The notes under the pieces: model-generated | Database searches by the model: none | What the model was told of the DNA's origin: nothing | The model's input: only the letters and a program-made list of their open reading frames with translations | From: Pseudomonas atagonensis | GTDB lineage: Bacteria > Pseudomonadota > Gammaproteobacteria > Pseudomonadales > Pseudomonadaceae | NCBI RefSeq assembly: GCF_011369485.1 | Contig: NZ_VXCA01000049.1 | Coordinates: forward strand, 17,141-81,140 | DNA length: 64,000 bases | Direction: 5' to 3' | Part shown: positions 17,574-26,197 of the stretch, piece after piece | Layout: every line of letters begins with the position of its first letter | Numbering within the stretch: the first letter of the stretch is position 1 | Position numbers and translations under genes: made by a program

Positions 17574-18323
17574 TCACTGCACCGGCAAAAAATTCAGGAA
17601 CAGCAGACTTTGCGCGTAATTCAAGCCGATCCGCCGATAGCGCTCGTCGAGCATTTGCGTGAGCAGATCGAGACGCGCGACGACTTTGCCGAACTCGGTG
17701 GCGAAGCTCAGGTTGCTGCCCTCCTCCGAAATCTCATTGGAGAACAGCAGCGGCTGGCCCTCCTTGTTCTGCCGCTGGGACAGAATCCAGGTGGCCTTTT
17801 CGATGTTGCGCGCGGCGTTGTGGACGAAGGTCGGGTTGATCGCATCGGTCATGTAGAACTCGATGCGATTGCCGTGGGCGGTCACCAGCATGCTGCCGAT
17901 GGCATAAATGAATGCGCCGACACGGTCGCCAAGAAACTCCGGGCTCATGGCATAACTGAGCGCGGCCAGATCCTTGCGCCCCCCCAGCACCGGCAACGGT
18001 TGTTGCTGCTCGATGGCCAGGCGCACCTGTTTCACGGCGGTATTGATGTTGAGGAAACCGGATTTGCGCAGCTCTTCGGGGTTGCGCAGGTACAGCTTGC
18101 CCATCAGGCGATAAAGACTGTTGAGGTTGTCGCGCATAGCCAGCGTGGCCATGCGGTCGACGCTGGTCTGCAGAAATTCCTGCGGCTGCCCGTCACGCAT
18201 CTGGGCGAAGAAACCGTTGCCGTCCTGATGCGTGCAACCACTGAGCAACAGCGACGACAGGCACCCCAGCAGCAGGCATGGACGGGGAAGAACACGGGTG
18301 ATCCAGTGAAAAACTCTCGGCAT
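17574..18323 (-). CDS. Predicted lipoprotein of unknown function
   Basis: A protein of about 249 residues with a lipoprotein signal: a hydrophobic run and the lipobox LLLSGC, then TH, so the mature protein is probably anchored by its cysteine. The residue after the cysteine is Thr, which favours the outer membrane. The body is mostly helical, with no recognised catalytic motif. I do not recognise the family. The start at 18323 (MPRVFHW) is preferred to 18341 because it gives a more usual signal-peptide length. It is divergent from galM with about 245 bases between. Confidence 0.65.
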   Translation of the reverse strand: MPRVFHWITRVLPRPCLLLGCLSSLLLSGCTHQDGNGFFAQMRDGQPQEFLQTSVDRMATLAMRDNLNSLYRLMGKLYLRNPEELRKSGFLNINTAVKQVRLAIEQQQPLPVLGGRKDLAALSYAMSPEFLGDRVGAFIYAIGSMLVTAHGNRIEFYMTDAINPTFVHNAARNIEKATWILSQRQNKEGQPLLFSNEISEEGSNLSFATEFGKVVARLDLLTQMLDERYRRIGLNYAQSLLFLNFLPVQ

Positions 18324-18469
18324 GAATTCTCGAACAGGCACATTCCTGTGCGGCGGGAGTCACCGCATCCTGGCCATGGATAGAGCCGTCGATTGCAAAA
18401 AAGTGCAGTGCCGACGCCGTTTCCCGACCTTCGGCGCTATGCCCTCATTGATTTAGTCGGACTTTATTT

Positions 18470-18497
18470 TTGCAATAAACGTTTAATCCGCTATAAA
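18470..18497 (+). promoter_or_regulatory. Putative sigma-70 promoter of galM
   Basis: TTGCAA at 18470-18475 and TATAAA at 18492-18497 are separated by 16 bases in an AT-rich stretch, about 65 bases before the galM start. This is one of the best housekeeping-type promoter matches in the window. Confidence 0.6.
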
Positions 18498-18568
18498 TTT
18501 TCACTCGCAGCTCAATTAGCATGACTATTAATCCGATTTGAAAACAACAACAAAAAGGAAGGTCAACC

Positions 18569-19717
18569 ATGCTTCAATCCCGTCACCTGCTCTCCGGCCT
18601 CGGACTGTCCCTGATGATCGCCACCCTTTCTGCCAATGCGGCGGGCCTCAGCGCCGAACACAAAGCCTTCGGCAAAACCAACGACGGCACCGCCGTCGAG
18701 CAATACATCCTGCGCAACAGCCACGGCATGCAAGCGACCGTCATCACCTACGGCGCGACCCTGCAATCGCTGAAAGTGGCGGACAAGCACGGCAAATTCG
18801 ACGACGTCGTACTCGGCTTCGATGATGTCCAGGGCTACCAGAAAGGCACCGCCTACTTCGGCGCGACCATCGGCCGCTTCGGCAATCGCCTCGCCGAAGG
18901 TGCGTTCGAACTCGACGGCAAGCGCTACCAAGTGCCGCGGAACGACAAAACCAACGCGCTGCACGGCGGCACGCTGGGCTTCGACAAGAAAGTCTGGAAA
19001 GCGCAGGAAACCAGGGACAAGGATTCGGTCGGCGTCACCCTGACCTATCTGTCGGCGGACGGCGAAATGGGTTTCCCCGGCAATCTCACCACCGAGGTGA
19101 CTTATCGCCTCACCGACAACAACGAACTGCGCATCGACTACAAGGCCAGCACCGACAAACCGACCGTGCTCAACCTGACCAACCACAGCTACTTCAACCT
19201 CGCCGGCGCCGGCAATGGCGACGTGCTCAAACAGGTCGCCACCCTGCACGCCAGCCATTACACCCCGGTCACCGCCAAACTGATCCCGACCGGTGAACTG
19301 GCACCCGTCGCCGGCACGCCGATGGATTTCACCCGCCCCACCGCGATCGGCACGCACATCAAGGCTGATCATCCGCAGTTGAAGTTCGCCGAACCGAAAC
19401 AGGGTGGCTTCGATTTCAACTGGGTGCTGGATACAAAGGGGGATATCGGCAAAGTCGCCACCGAGGTCAGTGATCCGCAGACCGGTCGGCATCTGCAGCT
19501 GTTCACCACGGAGCCGGGGGTGCAGTTCTACACCAGCAATTTCCTCGACGGCACGGTCAAGGGCAAGGGTGGCAAGGTGTATCCGCACTGGGGCGCGTTC
19601 ACCCTGGAAACCCAGCACTATCCTGATTCGCCGAATCAGCCAGCGTTCCCCAGCACCCGCCTCGATCCGGGGCAGACCTATGCCCACAGCGTGATACTCA
19701 AGTTCTCCGCAAAATAA
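18569..19717 (+). CDS. galM: Exported aldose 1-epimerase (galactose mutarotase)
   Basis: A 382-residue mutarotase that interconverts alpha and beta forms of aldoses. Family landmarks are the TYGATLQSL opening strand, RFGNRLAEG, the catalytic histidine in NHSYFNLAG, the sugar-binding Asp in FDFNWVLD, and the catalytic glutamate in LETQHYPDSPNQ. A signal peptide (about residues 1-25, ending SANAAG) places it in the periplasm, unlike cytoplasmic E. coli GalM. AAGGAAGG lies upstream of the ATG as a strong ribosome site. No galactose genes adjoin it. Its role is probably to prepare external sugars for oxidation or uptake (inference). Confidence 0.92.
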   Translation: MLQSRHLLSGLGLSLMIATLSANAAGLSAEHKAFGKTNDGTAVEQYILRNSHGMQATVITYGATLQSLKVADKHGKFDDVVLGFDDVQGYQKGTAYFGATIGRFGNRLAEGAFELDGKRYQVPRNDKTNALHGGTLGFDKKVWKAQETRDKDSVGVTLTYLSADGEMGFPGNLTTEVTYRLTDNNELRIDYKASTDKPTVLNLTNHSYFNLAGAGNGDVLKQVATLHASHYTPVTAKLIPTGELAPVAGTPMDFTRPTAIGTHIKADHPQLKFAEPKQGGFDFNWVLDTKGDIGKVATEVSDPQTGRHLQLFTTEPGVQFYTSNFLDGTVKGKGGKVYPHWGAFTLETQHYPDSPNQPAFPSTRLDPGQTYAHSVILKFSAK

Positions 19718-19735
19718 CCTGCCCGCTGTAGCTGA

Positions 19736-19766
19736 TTGTTCCCACGCTCCGCGTGGTAACGATCAG
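19736..19766. repeat. Short palindromic repeat after galM
   Basis: CCACGCTCCGCGTGG (19742-19756) is a small perfect hairpin inside GTTCCCACGCTCCGCGTGG, a sequence repeated in many Pseudomonas intergenic regions. It may end or protect the galM mRNA. Confidence 0.55.
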
Positions 19767-19848
19767 CCTCTCATCTGGAAGCTTTCGGAACCCCTGGGCT
19801 ATCCTGCTGCCCACTAAAGGTATCGACACTTTCAGATAGGAGGTTTGA

Positions 19849-20670
19849 ATGCGTACCCTCGAATTGGCCGGCGTGCAGGTTCCAGTCATCGGTCAGGGCA
19901 CTTGGCGCATGGGCGAAGACCGCTCGGCGCACAAACGTGAAGTTGCCGCGTTGCGCACGGGTATCGAGCTGGGCATGACCCTGATCGATACGGCAGAGAT
20001 GTACGCCGAGGGCGGTGCCGAAACAGTCGTCGGCGAAGCCATTTCCGGCATTCGCGATCAGGTGTTTCTGGTCAGCAAGGTCTACCCGCACAACGCCAGT
20101 CGCAAGGGCATCCCGCAGGCTTGCGAGCGCAGCCTGCGCCGGCTCGATACCGACTACATCGACCTTTATCTGTTGCATTGGCGCGGCCAGTATCCGCTGG
20201 AGGAAACCGTCGAAGCGTTTGAACGCCTGCGCGAGGACGGCAAGATCGGCCGTTGGGGTGTGTCGAACTTCGACGTCGATGACCTCGAAGAACTCTCAAG
20301 CTCAGCCTGCGCGACCAATCAGGTGCTCTACAACCTGGAAGAGCGCGGCATCGAATTCGACCTCCTGCCGTGGTGCCAACACCAGCGCATGCCGCTGATG
20401 GCGTACTGCCCGATTGGCCAGGGCGGTGCGATGCTGGCTGAACCGCTGCTGAATCAGATTGCCATTCGTCATGGCGTCACTCCCGCACAGGTTTCGCTGG
20501 CGTGGATTCTGCGTCAGGATGGGGTGATTGCGATTCCCAAGGCTGTGCGCCCCGAACACGTGCAACTCAATGCACAAGCGGCGCAGCTGCAACTGGATGC
20601 CGGGGATCTGACGGCGCTGGACCAGGCGTTTCAAGCGCCACAACGCAAGCAGCGGCTGGCCATGGTCTGA
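19849..20670 (+). CDS. Aldo/keto reductase
   Basis: A 273-residue NADPH-dependent oxidoreductase with a TIM-barrel fold. The catalytic tetrad is visible: Asp47 and Tyr52 in LIDTAEMYAEG, Lys77 in FLVSKVYP, and His110 in DLYLLHWRG. The cofactor-binding end has IPKAVRPEHVQLN. A perfect AGGAGG (19838-19843) precedes the ATG. It resembles the YeaE branch (methylglyoxal and other small carbonyls), but the substrate is not certain. The DUF1810 gene follows 25 bases on, so the two may be co-transcribed. Confidence 0.9.
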   Translation: MRTLELAGVQVPVIGQGTWRMGEDRSAHKREVAALRTGIELGMTLIDTAEMYAEGGAETVVGEAISGIRDQVFLVSKVYPHNASRKGIPQACERSLRRLDTDYIDLYLLHWRGQYPLEETVEAFERLREDGKIGRWGVSNFDVDDLEELSSSACATNQVLYNLEERGIEFDLLPWCQHQRMPLMAYCPIGQGGAMLAEPLLNQIAIRHGVTPAQVSLAWILRQDGVIAIPKAVRPEHVQLNAQAAQLQLDAGDLTALDQAFQAPQRKQRLAMV

Positions 20671-20695
20671 GCCGCCGACTGGCGAGGGCTTCGCA

Positions 20696-21166
20696 ATGAG
20701 AAGCACGGATCAGCACGACCCCTTCAATCTGCAACGTTTCATCCAGGCTCAGGACCCGGTGTTCGAACGGGTCCAGCGCGAACTCGACGAAGGCCGCAAA
20801 CGCAGCCACTGGATGTGGTTTGTCTTCCCGCAGCTCGCCGGGCTGGGCGGCAGCGAAATGTCCCGACGCTTCGCCATCGGCTCGGCCGATGAAAGCCGCG
20901 CTTATCTGGATCATCCATTGCTCGGCGCGCGGCTGCGCACCTGCACGCAACTGGTGTTGAATGTGCAGCAACGCTCGATTGCCGAGATTTTCGGCCATCC
21001 CGATGACCTGAAATTCCATTCTTCGATGACCCTGTTCGCCCAGTTCGCCGATGAAGACAGCCTGTTCAATCAGGCGCTGGAGCGCTACTTCCACGGCATC
21101 CTCGATGAGTGGACGCTGCAACTGCTCGACTCAAAACAGGCCCAGTTGCCCCCCGATCAGGGTTGA
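20696..21166 (+). CDS. DUF1810 family protein
   Basis: A 156-residue cytoplasmic protein with the DUF1810 pattern: FNLQRFIQAQD, GRKRSHWMWFVFPQLAGLG, and KFHSSMTLF near the C-terminal third. The family is distantly related to NADAR-type proteins that act on ADP-ribose or modified nucleotides, but its biochemistry is not established. It starts 25 bases after the aldo/keto reductase. Its last 36 bases overlap the convergent polB gene, so the tail is constrained by both frames. Confidence 0.82.
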   Translation: MRSTDQHDPFNLQRFIQAQDPVFERVQRELDEGRKRSHWMWFVFPQLAGLGGSEMSRRFAIGSADESRAYLDHPLLGARLRTCTQLVLNVQQRSIAEIFGHPDDLKFHSSMTLFAQFADEDSLFNQALERYFHGILDEWTLQLLDSKQAQLPPDQG

Positions 21167-23494
21167 GAAGTCGTCGTCGACAAACGGCAGGATCGCGTCC
21201 GCCACCGGTTGCAGTTGCCGGGTGATGTAGTGGTCGTAATCGATGGCGGCGCGGCGCACCTCCAGCGGCTCGGGTCCGGCCAGGGTAATGACGTAGCTGA
21301 TCCATCCGCCGTTCTGGTATTGCCGTGGGCGCCCGTGCTGCGCGTTGTAATCGTCGGCCAGTCGCGCCGCGCGCACGTGTGGCGGCACGTTGCGTTCGTA
21401 GTCGTCGAGGGTGCGGCGCAGGCGTTTGCGATAGACCAGTCGATCATCGAATTCACCGGCCAAGGTCTTGCGCACGTAGTCACGCACATAATCCTGATAG
21501 GGCTTGCGCTGGAAGATCCTTTCGTAAAGCTCCTGCTGGAACTGGCGGGCCAGCAGCGACCAGTCGGTGCGCACGGTTTCCAGGCCTTTGTAGACCATTT
21601 CATCATTGCCGTCGGCGCGGGTGACCAGCCCGGCGTAGCGCTTCTTGCTGCCCTCTTCCGCGCCACGAATGGTCGGCATCAGAAAGCGCTTGTAGTGAAT
21701 TTCAAACTGCAATTCGAGGGCACTTTCCAGCCCGTATTCTTCGCGCACATGCTCGCGCCACCAGTCGTTGACGTGCTTGACCAGCGCATGGCCGATGTTC
21801 GCCGCTTCTTCCTGCCCGTGGGGGCGACGCAGCCAGACGAAGGTCGAGTCGGTATCGCCGTAGATCACTGCATGGCCCTGCTCTTCGATCAGCTTGCGCG
21901 TGCGCAGCATGATCTCGTGGCCACGCAGGGTGATCGACGACGCCAGGCGCGTATCGAAGAAGCGGCAACCGCTGGAGCCGAGCACGCCGTAAAAGGCATT
22001 CATGATGATTTTCAGCGCCTGCGACAGCGGCGCGTTGTGCTCGCGCTTGGCCGTCTCGCGCCCCTCGGCGACTCGCGAGACGATGGCTGGCAGGCAATGC
22101 CTGCTGCGCGAGAAACGTGCGCCCCGGAAACCCGGCACTGACTCGGCATCGTCCGGGTGCTGCAAACCTTCGATCAGCCCCACCGGATCGATCAGAAAGG
22201 TGCGGATGATCGACGGATACAGACTCTTGTAATCGAGCACCAGCACCGATTCGTAGAGGCCCGGTTGCGAGTCCATGACGAAACCACCGGGGCTGGCCTG
22301 CGGCGGGTTGGTGCCCAGGTTCGGCGCGACGAAACCCTGCCGGTGCATCAGCGGCATGTACAAATGGGTGAAAGCCGCCACCGAGCCACCGCTGCGATCC
22401 GCCGGCAGGCCGGTTACGCTGGCGCGTTCGAGCAAAAAGGTCAGCAGTTCGGTCTTGGCGAAGATCCGTGTGACCAATTCGCAGTCCTTGAGGTTGTACT
22501 TGGCCAGCGCCGGTTTGTCCTCGGCGAACATGCGGTTGATTTCGTCCATGCGCTGGTACGGATTGTCGATGGACTTGCCTTCGCCGAGCAGGGTCTGCGC
22601 GACGTTCTCAAGGCTGAACGAAGGGAAACTCCACGTTGCCGAGCGCAGGGATTCGATGCCATCGATGATCAGCCGCCCCGCCGCCGAGGCGAAGTAGTGG
22701 TTGCGACTGCCGTGTTCGCGCCACTGCATTTCTTCGCCGCCGCGGCCGATTTTCAGTGGCACGCCGAGACGTCGCGCGTGTTCGTGGAGGATACGCAGAT
22801 CGAACTGCACGACGTTCCAGCCGATGATCGCGTCGGGGTCGTGCAGCGCAAACCAGTCGTTGAGCCTCTTAAGAATGACGGTGCGCGAGTCGCAGTATTC
22901 GAGGTCGAAGTCGACAATGCTGGCATCGCCGTTCGGCGCGCCGAGCATGTACACCTGGCGCTGACCGCAGCCCTCCAGAGCAATGGAATACAACTCGCCG
23001 GTTTCGGTGGTCTCGATGTCGAGCGAGACCAGACGCAGTACGGGTCGGTACTTGGCATCGGGTTTCAATTGGGCGTTGAGCAAAACGCCGTCGGTATCGG
23101 CAGTGCCGTTGAACAGTACCGGCGCGGTGATGAAACGCTCCATCAGGTAGCGTTCCGGCGGGCGTACGTCCGCTTCGAAGACATCGACGCCGGCGCGGTT
23201 GAGCGCGGTTTCCAGACGCATCAACTGGCCGTGTTGCTGGCAATACAGGCCGAGCACCGGGCGATGTTGGAAATCCTGCAGGGCCAACGGGCGCAGTTCG
23301 ACGTTCTTTTCGTCATGCAGCAGGCGTTCGGCCGCTTCACGCTGCCCGGCAGGGATAAACGCCACCGACGGCTGATGCGGCAAGCGCACACGACGCGGCC
23401 CGGCGTCCGTCGCCAGCCAGAACTCGACTTCAGTGCCCGCCGGCGTATCGCGCCAATGTCGCGTCAGGACGAAGCCCTGCTGTAAATCCACCAC
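21131..23494 (-). CDS. polB: DNA polymerase II (family B)
   Basis: A 787-residue family B polymerase, the same size as E. coli Pol II (783). It has a proofreading exonuclease with Exo I SLDIETTETG and Exo II NVVQFDLRIL. Polymerase motif A is DYKSLYPSIIRTF, motif B is NAFYGVLGSSGCRFFD, and motif C is YGDTDSTFVW. All catalytic acids are present. It acts in replication restart and translesion synthesis and belongs to the SOS regulon in many bacteria. I did not see a clear LexA box in the upstream bases, which are occupied by REP-like repeats. The 3' end overlaps the DUF1810 gene. Confidence 0.97.
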   Translation of the reverse strand: MVDLQQGFVLTRHWRDTPAGTEVEFWLATDAGPRRVRLPHQPSVAFIPAGQREAAERLLHDEKNVELRPLALQDFQHRPVLGLYCQQHGQLMRLETALNRAGVDVFEADVRPPERYLMERFITAPVLFNGTADTDGVLLNAQLKPDAKYRPVLRLVSLDIETTETGELYSIALEGCGQRQVYMLGAPNGDASIVDFDLEYCDSRTVILKRLNDWFALHDPDAIIGWNVVQFDLRILHEHARRLGVPLKIGRGGEEMQWREHGSRNHYFASAAGRLIIDGIESLRSATWSFPSFSLENVAQTLLGEGKSIDNPYQRMDEINRMFAEDKPALAKYNLKDCELVTRIFAKTELLTFLLERASVTGLPADRSGGSVAAFTHLYMPLMHRQGFVAPNLGTNPPQASPGGFVMDSQPGLYESVLVLDYKSLYPSIIRTFLIDPVGLIEGLQHPDDAESVPGFRGARFSRSRHCLPAIVSRVAEGRETAKREHNAPLSQALKIIMNAFYGVLGSSGCRFFDTRLASSITLRGHEIMLRTRKLIEEQGHAVIYGDTDSTFVWLRRPHGQEEAANIGHALVKHVNDWWREHVREEYGLESALELQFEIHYKRFLMPTIRGAEEGSKKRYAGLVTRADGNDEMVYKGLETVRTDWSLLARQFQQELYERIFQRKPYQDYVRDYVRKTLAGEFDDRLVYRKRLRRTLDDYERNVPPHVRAARLADDYNAQHGRPRQYQNGGWISYVITLAGPEPLEVRRAAIDYDHYITRQLQPVADAILPFVDDDFSTLIGGQLGLF

Positions 23495-23581
23495 TGCGAC
23501 CTCAGGAATTGAAACAGAGGGGCATTCTACGCTGCCCCTTCATCGCCCGCGTTTTCAGTTTGGAATACTTTGTGGTGGAAG

Positions 23582-23763
23582 GACTTATCTGTAATGAGAG
23601 GATTTATCTGTGGCGAGGGGATTTATCTGTGGCGAGGGGATTTATCCCCGTTGGCCTGCGCAGCAGGCCCAAAAAGAGACAACCGGGTTTTACTGATACA
23701 CCGTGTCGAATGGTTCTGGGGCTGCTTCGCAACCCAACGAGGATTTATCCCCTCGCCACAGGT
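23582..23763. repeat. REP-like cluster, GCGAGGGGATTTAT class
   Basis: The unit GGATTTATCTGTGGCGAGGG occurs in tandem (imperfect, perfect and then palindromic copies) at 23582-23650. An inverted copy GATTTATCCCCTCGCCACAG ends at about 23761. Together they fill most of the 400 bases between polB and the CBS gene. The same class recurs at 40619-40717. Nothing else was seen in this interval. Confidence 0.75.
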
Positions 23764-23896
23764 CATCTTTCACCGGGTGATGGGCGTTTTTTTTGGAAAT
23801 GACGTTTTTTGCGTGCTATCTGCCGCTTTGCCACCTTGCCCTGCGCGCTTGCGTCTACGATGCTTGGATAACAACGACAACACCTGAGTAACCGCC

Positions 23897-24337
23897 ATGA
23901 AGACCGTCGCCCAACTGCTCAAGCTCAAAGATCAGAAAAATCAGGAAGTGCACCAGATCAAACCTGATCACATGGTGCTCGAAGCGCTGATGAAGATGGC
24001 CGAGAAAAACGTCGGCGCCTTGCTGGTGGTGGAAAACGACGAAGTGGTCGGCATCATCAGCGAACGCGATTACGCGCGCAAACTGGTGCTGCATGGCCGC
24101 TCTTCGGTCGGTACGCCGGTTCGCGACATCATGGTGGCGAACGTGATCACCGTGGATACCCACCAGACCGTCGACACCTGCCTGGGCATCATGTCCGACA
24201 AACGCCTGCGCCACTTGCCGGTGGTGGAGAACGGCAAGTTGATCGGCTTGTTGTCGATTGGTGACCTGGTCAAGGAAGCGATTGCCGAACAGGCTGAGCT
24301 GATCAAGCAGCTGGAGCAGTACATTCGCGGGGAGTAA
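23897..24337 (+). CDS. CBS-domain protein
   Basis: A 146-residue protein made almost wholly of a tandem pair of CBS domains (about residues 10-65 and 77-135), with the repeated patterns VGIISERDYARKL and LIGLLSIGDLVKE. Such pairs form a Bateman module that binds adenine nucleotides, sometimes NADH, and regulates partners. There is no catalytic domain. A single-gene unit with a REPIN after its stop. The partner is unknown. Confidence 0.9.
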   Translation: MKTVAQLLKLKDQKNQEVHQIKPDHMVLEALMKMAEKNVGALLVVENDEVVGIISERDYARKLVLHGRSSVGTPVRDIMVANVITVDTHQTVDTCLGIMSDKRLRHLPVVENGKLIGLLSIGDLVKEAIAEQAELIKQLEQYIRGE

Positions 24338-24360
24338 CCCCCGACACAGCAAAAATCTCC

Positions 24361-24450
24361 TGTGGGAGCGGGCTTGCTCGCGAATACGGTCTGTCAGTCA
24401 GAGATGTCTGGACTGATACAGCGCATTCGCGAGCAAGCCCGCTCCCACAT
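24361..24450. repeat. REPIN (class GTGGGAGCGGG-CTTGCTCGCGAA)
   Basis: Inverted palindromes TGTGGGAGCGGGCTTGCTCG and CGAGCAAGCCCGCTCCCACA flank a spacer containing CTGTCAGTCAGAGATGTCTG. It lies between the convergent CBS and GST genes. Confidence 0.92.
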
Positions 24451-24464
24451 TTGTTTTGCGTTGT

Positions 24465-25088
24465 TCAGGCTGGCCAATGCCGGGCGAAGACCGGCGCCAG
24501 CACGGGATGCCGGTCAATCCGCTGCAACCACGCATAGAAACCCGGTCGCGCCTGACGCAAATGCTCGCGGCTCCCGGCCCAGCGCGTCACCACGGCCGCC
24601 AGTACATCCAGCGCTCCGGGTGTTTCGTCGTCCAGGTACAACTCGCCGGAGAACTCGTCGGCGAACACCTCCCAACTCCAGTGCAAGCGCTCCCGCGCGC
24701 CGGCCATCAGGTTCTGTCGCGACGCTTCGTCAGGCATCACCAGCCAGCGCTCGGGATAATCGACAACGCCGATGGCGGCGTAGCAGTTGCTGACAATGTA
24801 GATCAGACCGCGAATCGCCTGATCGCGAGCGGCAGCCTGCGCCGGCAGCAAACCGGACTTGGGAAACGTCAGTCCCAGATGAATCAGGATCGCCGCACTC
24901 TCGGTGATTGCACTGCCGTCGGGCAACTGCAGGGTCGGGATCTGTTTCATCGGATTGAGCTTGGCCAACGCTTCAGCCGCCTCGGCACTGGCCTCGATAT
25001 CAATGAAGCGATAAGCGATCTGGCACAACTCCAGCGCCGCTTCAATCGCGGCTGCGCCTGAATTTCTGTGCCCGTAGAGCTGGTACAT
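24465..25088 (-). CDS. Glutathione S-transferase family protein
   Basis: A protein of about 207 residues with an N-terminal thioredoxin-like GST domain (MYQLYGHRNSGAAAIEAAL, then the cis-proline segment KQIPTLQLPDG and the glutathione gamma-Glu site ESAAILIHL) and an all-helical C-terminal domain. The early serine in RNSG is the likely glutathione-activating residue. The ATG at 25088 is chosen because GST folds start there; the longer frame to 25187 adds 33 residues unlike any GST. The substrate is unknown. Confidence 0.87.
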   Translation of the reverse strand: MYQLYGHRNSGAAAIEAALELCQIAYRFIDIEASAEAAEALAKLNPMKQIPTLQLPDGSAITESAAILIHLGLTFPKSGLLPAQAAARDQAIRGLIYIVSNCYAAIGVVDYPERWLVMPDEASRQNLMAGARERLHWSWEVFADEFSGELYLDDETPGALDVLAAVVTRWAGSREHLRQARPGFYAWLQRIDRHPVLAPVFARHWPA

Positions 25089-25340
25089 AGCCGATCCCCC
25101 GAATAAAGCCTCTGCCAAGGGTAGATGGCGGAGGGCCCAGTGTAGAAAAAATCTGCGTGTGTATCGGTTTTGGCACGCTTTTCCCATGCATCCGCGACTT
25201 GCGAATTCAACCCTCGCAAACAGCGCTCACGGTGCCCATCCCGCACCAAGAGCAATCATCGGACGCTATCCGCGTTCTTGTAAGGTGCGATACCGAATCA
25301 AAAGTTCGTGTATCCGAGCTGGCAACAAGGAGTTCACCGC

Positions 25341-25448
25341 GTGAATCTTCAATCGCTTTGCCGCACTACCCTCTATTTACTCATTCGTGCACAACGCCGG
25401 GTTCATCTGAACAATCCCGGCGGCCTTCGCAATTACTTTATTACCTGA
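25341..25448 (+). CDS. Possible small protein (35 residues)
   Basis: A GTG-started frame of 35 codons with AAGGAG 8 bases upstream. The predicted peptide begins VNLQSLCRTTLYLLIRAQ, part hydrophobic and then basic (AQRRVHL). The ribosome site is better than for any other frame in this 1.1 kb gap. There is no recognised family and no codon-bias support. It could be chance. Confidence 0.2.
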   Translation: MNLQSLCRTTLYLLIRAQRRVHLNNPGGLRNYFIT

Positions 25449-25942
25449 CATCACGACAGCGCACTGCCTTCGGTAATGAGTTATTAGCCGATGGTTGCGT
25501 GCTATTTAATTTTTAAATATGAGTCGAGAGTTTATTTGCGCAAACGCAGATTGATTGAACGGCAACAGGATTGTCGAACAATAACTTCCCGCCTCTTTGC
25601 AAGTGCACCAAAACTGTTCCACCGACTTGAATCGCTCAACACTCCAGACATTGATTTCATTTAAACAAGAACAAGGAATATGCCTCGTGATCCGCTAAAA
25701 CATTGACCTGCACCAATTCAGCCCGCCGCGCACCAGCAAGTGCCCTGGCCGCAAGCCAAGCCGCCGCTCTATTCCGTCAATCAGCCGGATAGTGCGCCCA
25801 GCCTGACTCGCCTTTAAGAAAGCTCCGCCAAACGGAGTAACGGGGATCCGTGCTCTAGAGAAAATGGCAACAACGTTAAAACTTATATAAATGCGACATG
25901 GGTAACACTGATGAAATAACAACTCTACATTTCAGCAATATC

Positions 25943-25958
25943 TGGCACAGCCGTTGCT
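25943..25958 (+). promoter_or_regulatory. Sigma-54 (RpoN) promoter
   Basis: TGGCACAGCCGTTGCT matches the -24/-12 consensus TGGCAC-N5-TTGCW at every fixed position. GG falls at 25944-25945 and GC at 25956-25957, 12 bases apart as required. Transcription would start near 25969. It is about 240 bases from the tonB start and points toward it. The activator site was not identified. Confidence 0.75.
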
Positions 25959-25968
25959 ATGTGTAACA

Positions 25969-26104
25969 GGTATGAGACACCCATAGCGGTCTCAGGCAAT
26001 AGAAGAACACCAGGGAATGGCTGATGAACACACGAAGTCGATGGCGCTAAGCCATTAAGTTTGCACAAGCCTAATTAACCGGATAGTTCCACTATCGGCT
26101 TTTG
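25969..26104 (+). ncRNA. Candidate sigma-54-dependent small RNA
   Basis: A predicted transcript of about 135 nucleotides. Three local stems are visible: TGAGAC/GTCTCA (25973-25978 with 25989-25994), ATGGC/GCCAT (26041-26055), and a terminator-like stem CCGGATAG/CTATCGG (26079-26098) followed by CTTTT. A second ATGGC copy at 26017-26021 could compete for the GCCAT arm. Open frames inside are tiny (for example a 13-codon frame from 26017). The weak T-run could allow read-through into tonB. I do not recognise it as CrcZ, PrrF or another known family. Confidence 0.5.
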
Positions 26105-26197
26105 CACACCCCAAAGAAAGTTGCACCCACCCACTCGAACATCACCCACATGTTCGGACGGCAGCTTATTGCCCTTCATCAACCCGAGGGAGCTTTA

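Larger units (their letters stand above)
25089..26197. other. Long low-GC intergenic region without a convincing protein gene
   Basis: About 1.1 kb lies between the GST and tonB. Part of it is clearly AT-rich (one 60-base line, 25861-25920, has about 32% GC by hand count). Long frames here start without ribosome sites. Items seen are a 35-codon frame with a good ribosome site at 25341-25448, a hairpin CTCCG/CGGAG at 25823-25837, a minus-strand frame at 25695-25922 that may be a decayed gene fragment, and the sigma-54 promoter and structured RNA at 25943-26103. The composition suggests acquired or remnant DNA. Confidence 0.6.

Noticed and set aside
25157..25516. 119-codon plus-strand frame in the low-GC gap
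   Set aside because: No Shine-Dalgarno, mixed codon use and no family; the 35-codon frame within it has a better start signal.
25969..26104. Match to CrcZ/CrcY (sigma-54-driven Hfq/Crc decoy RNAs)
   Set aside because: The repeated AANAANAA motifs are not present (only a partial AAGAACA) and the transcript is too short.
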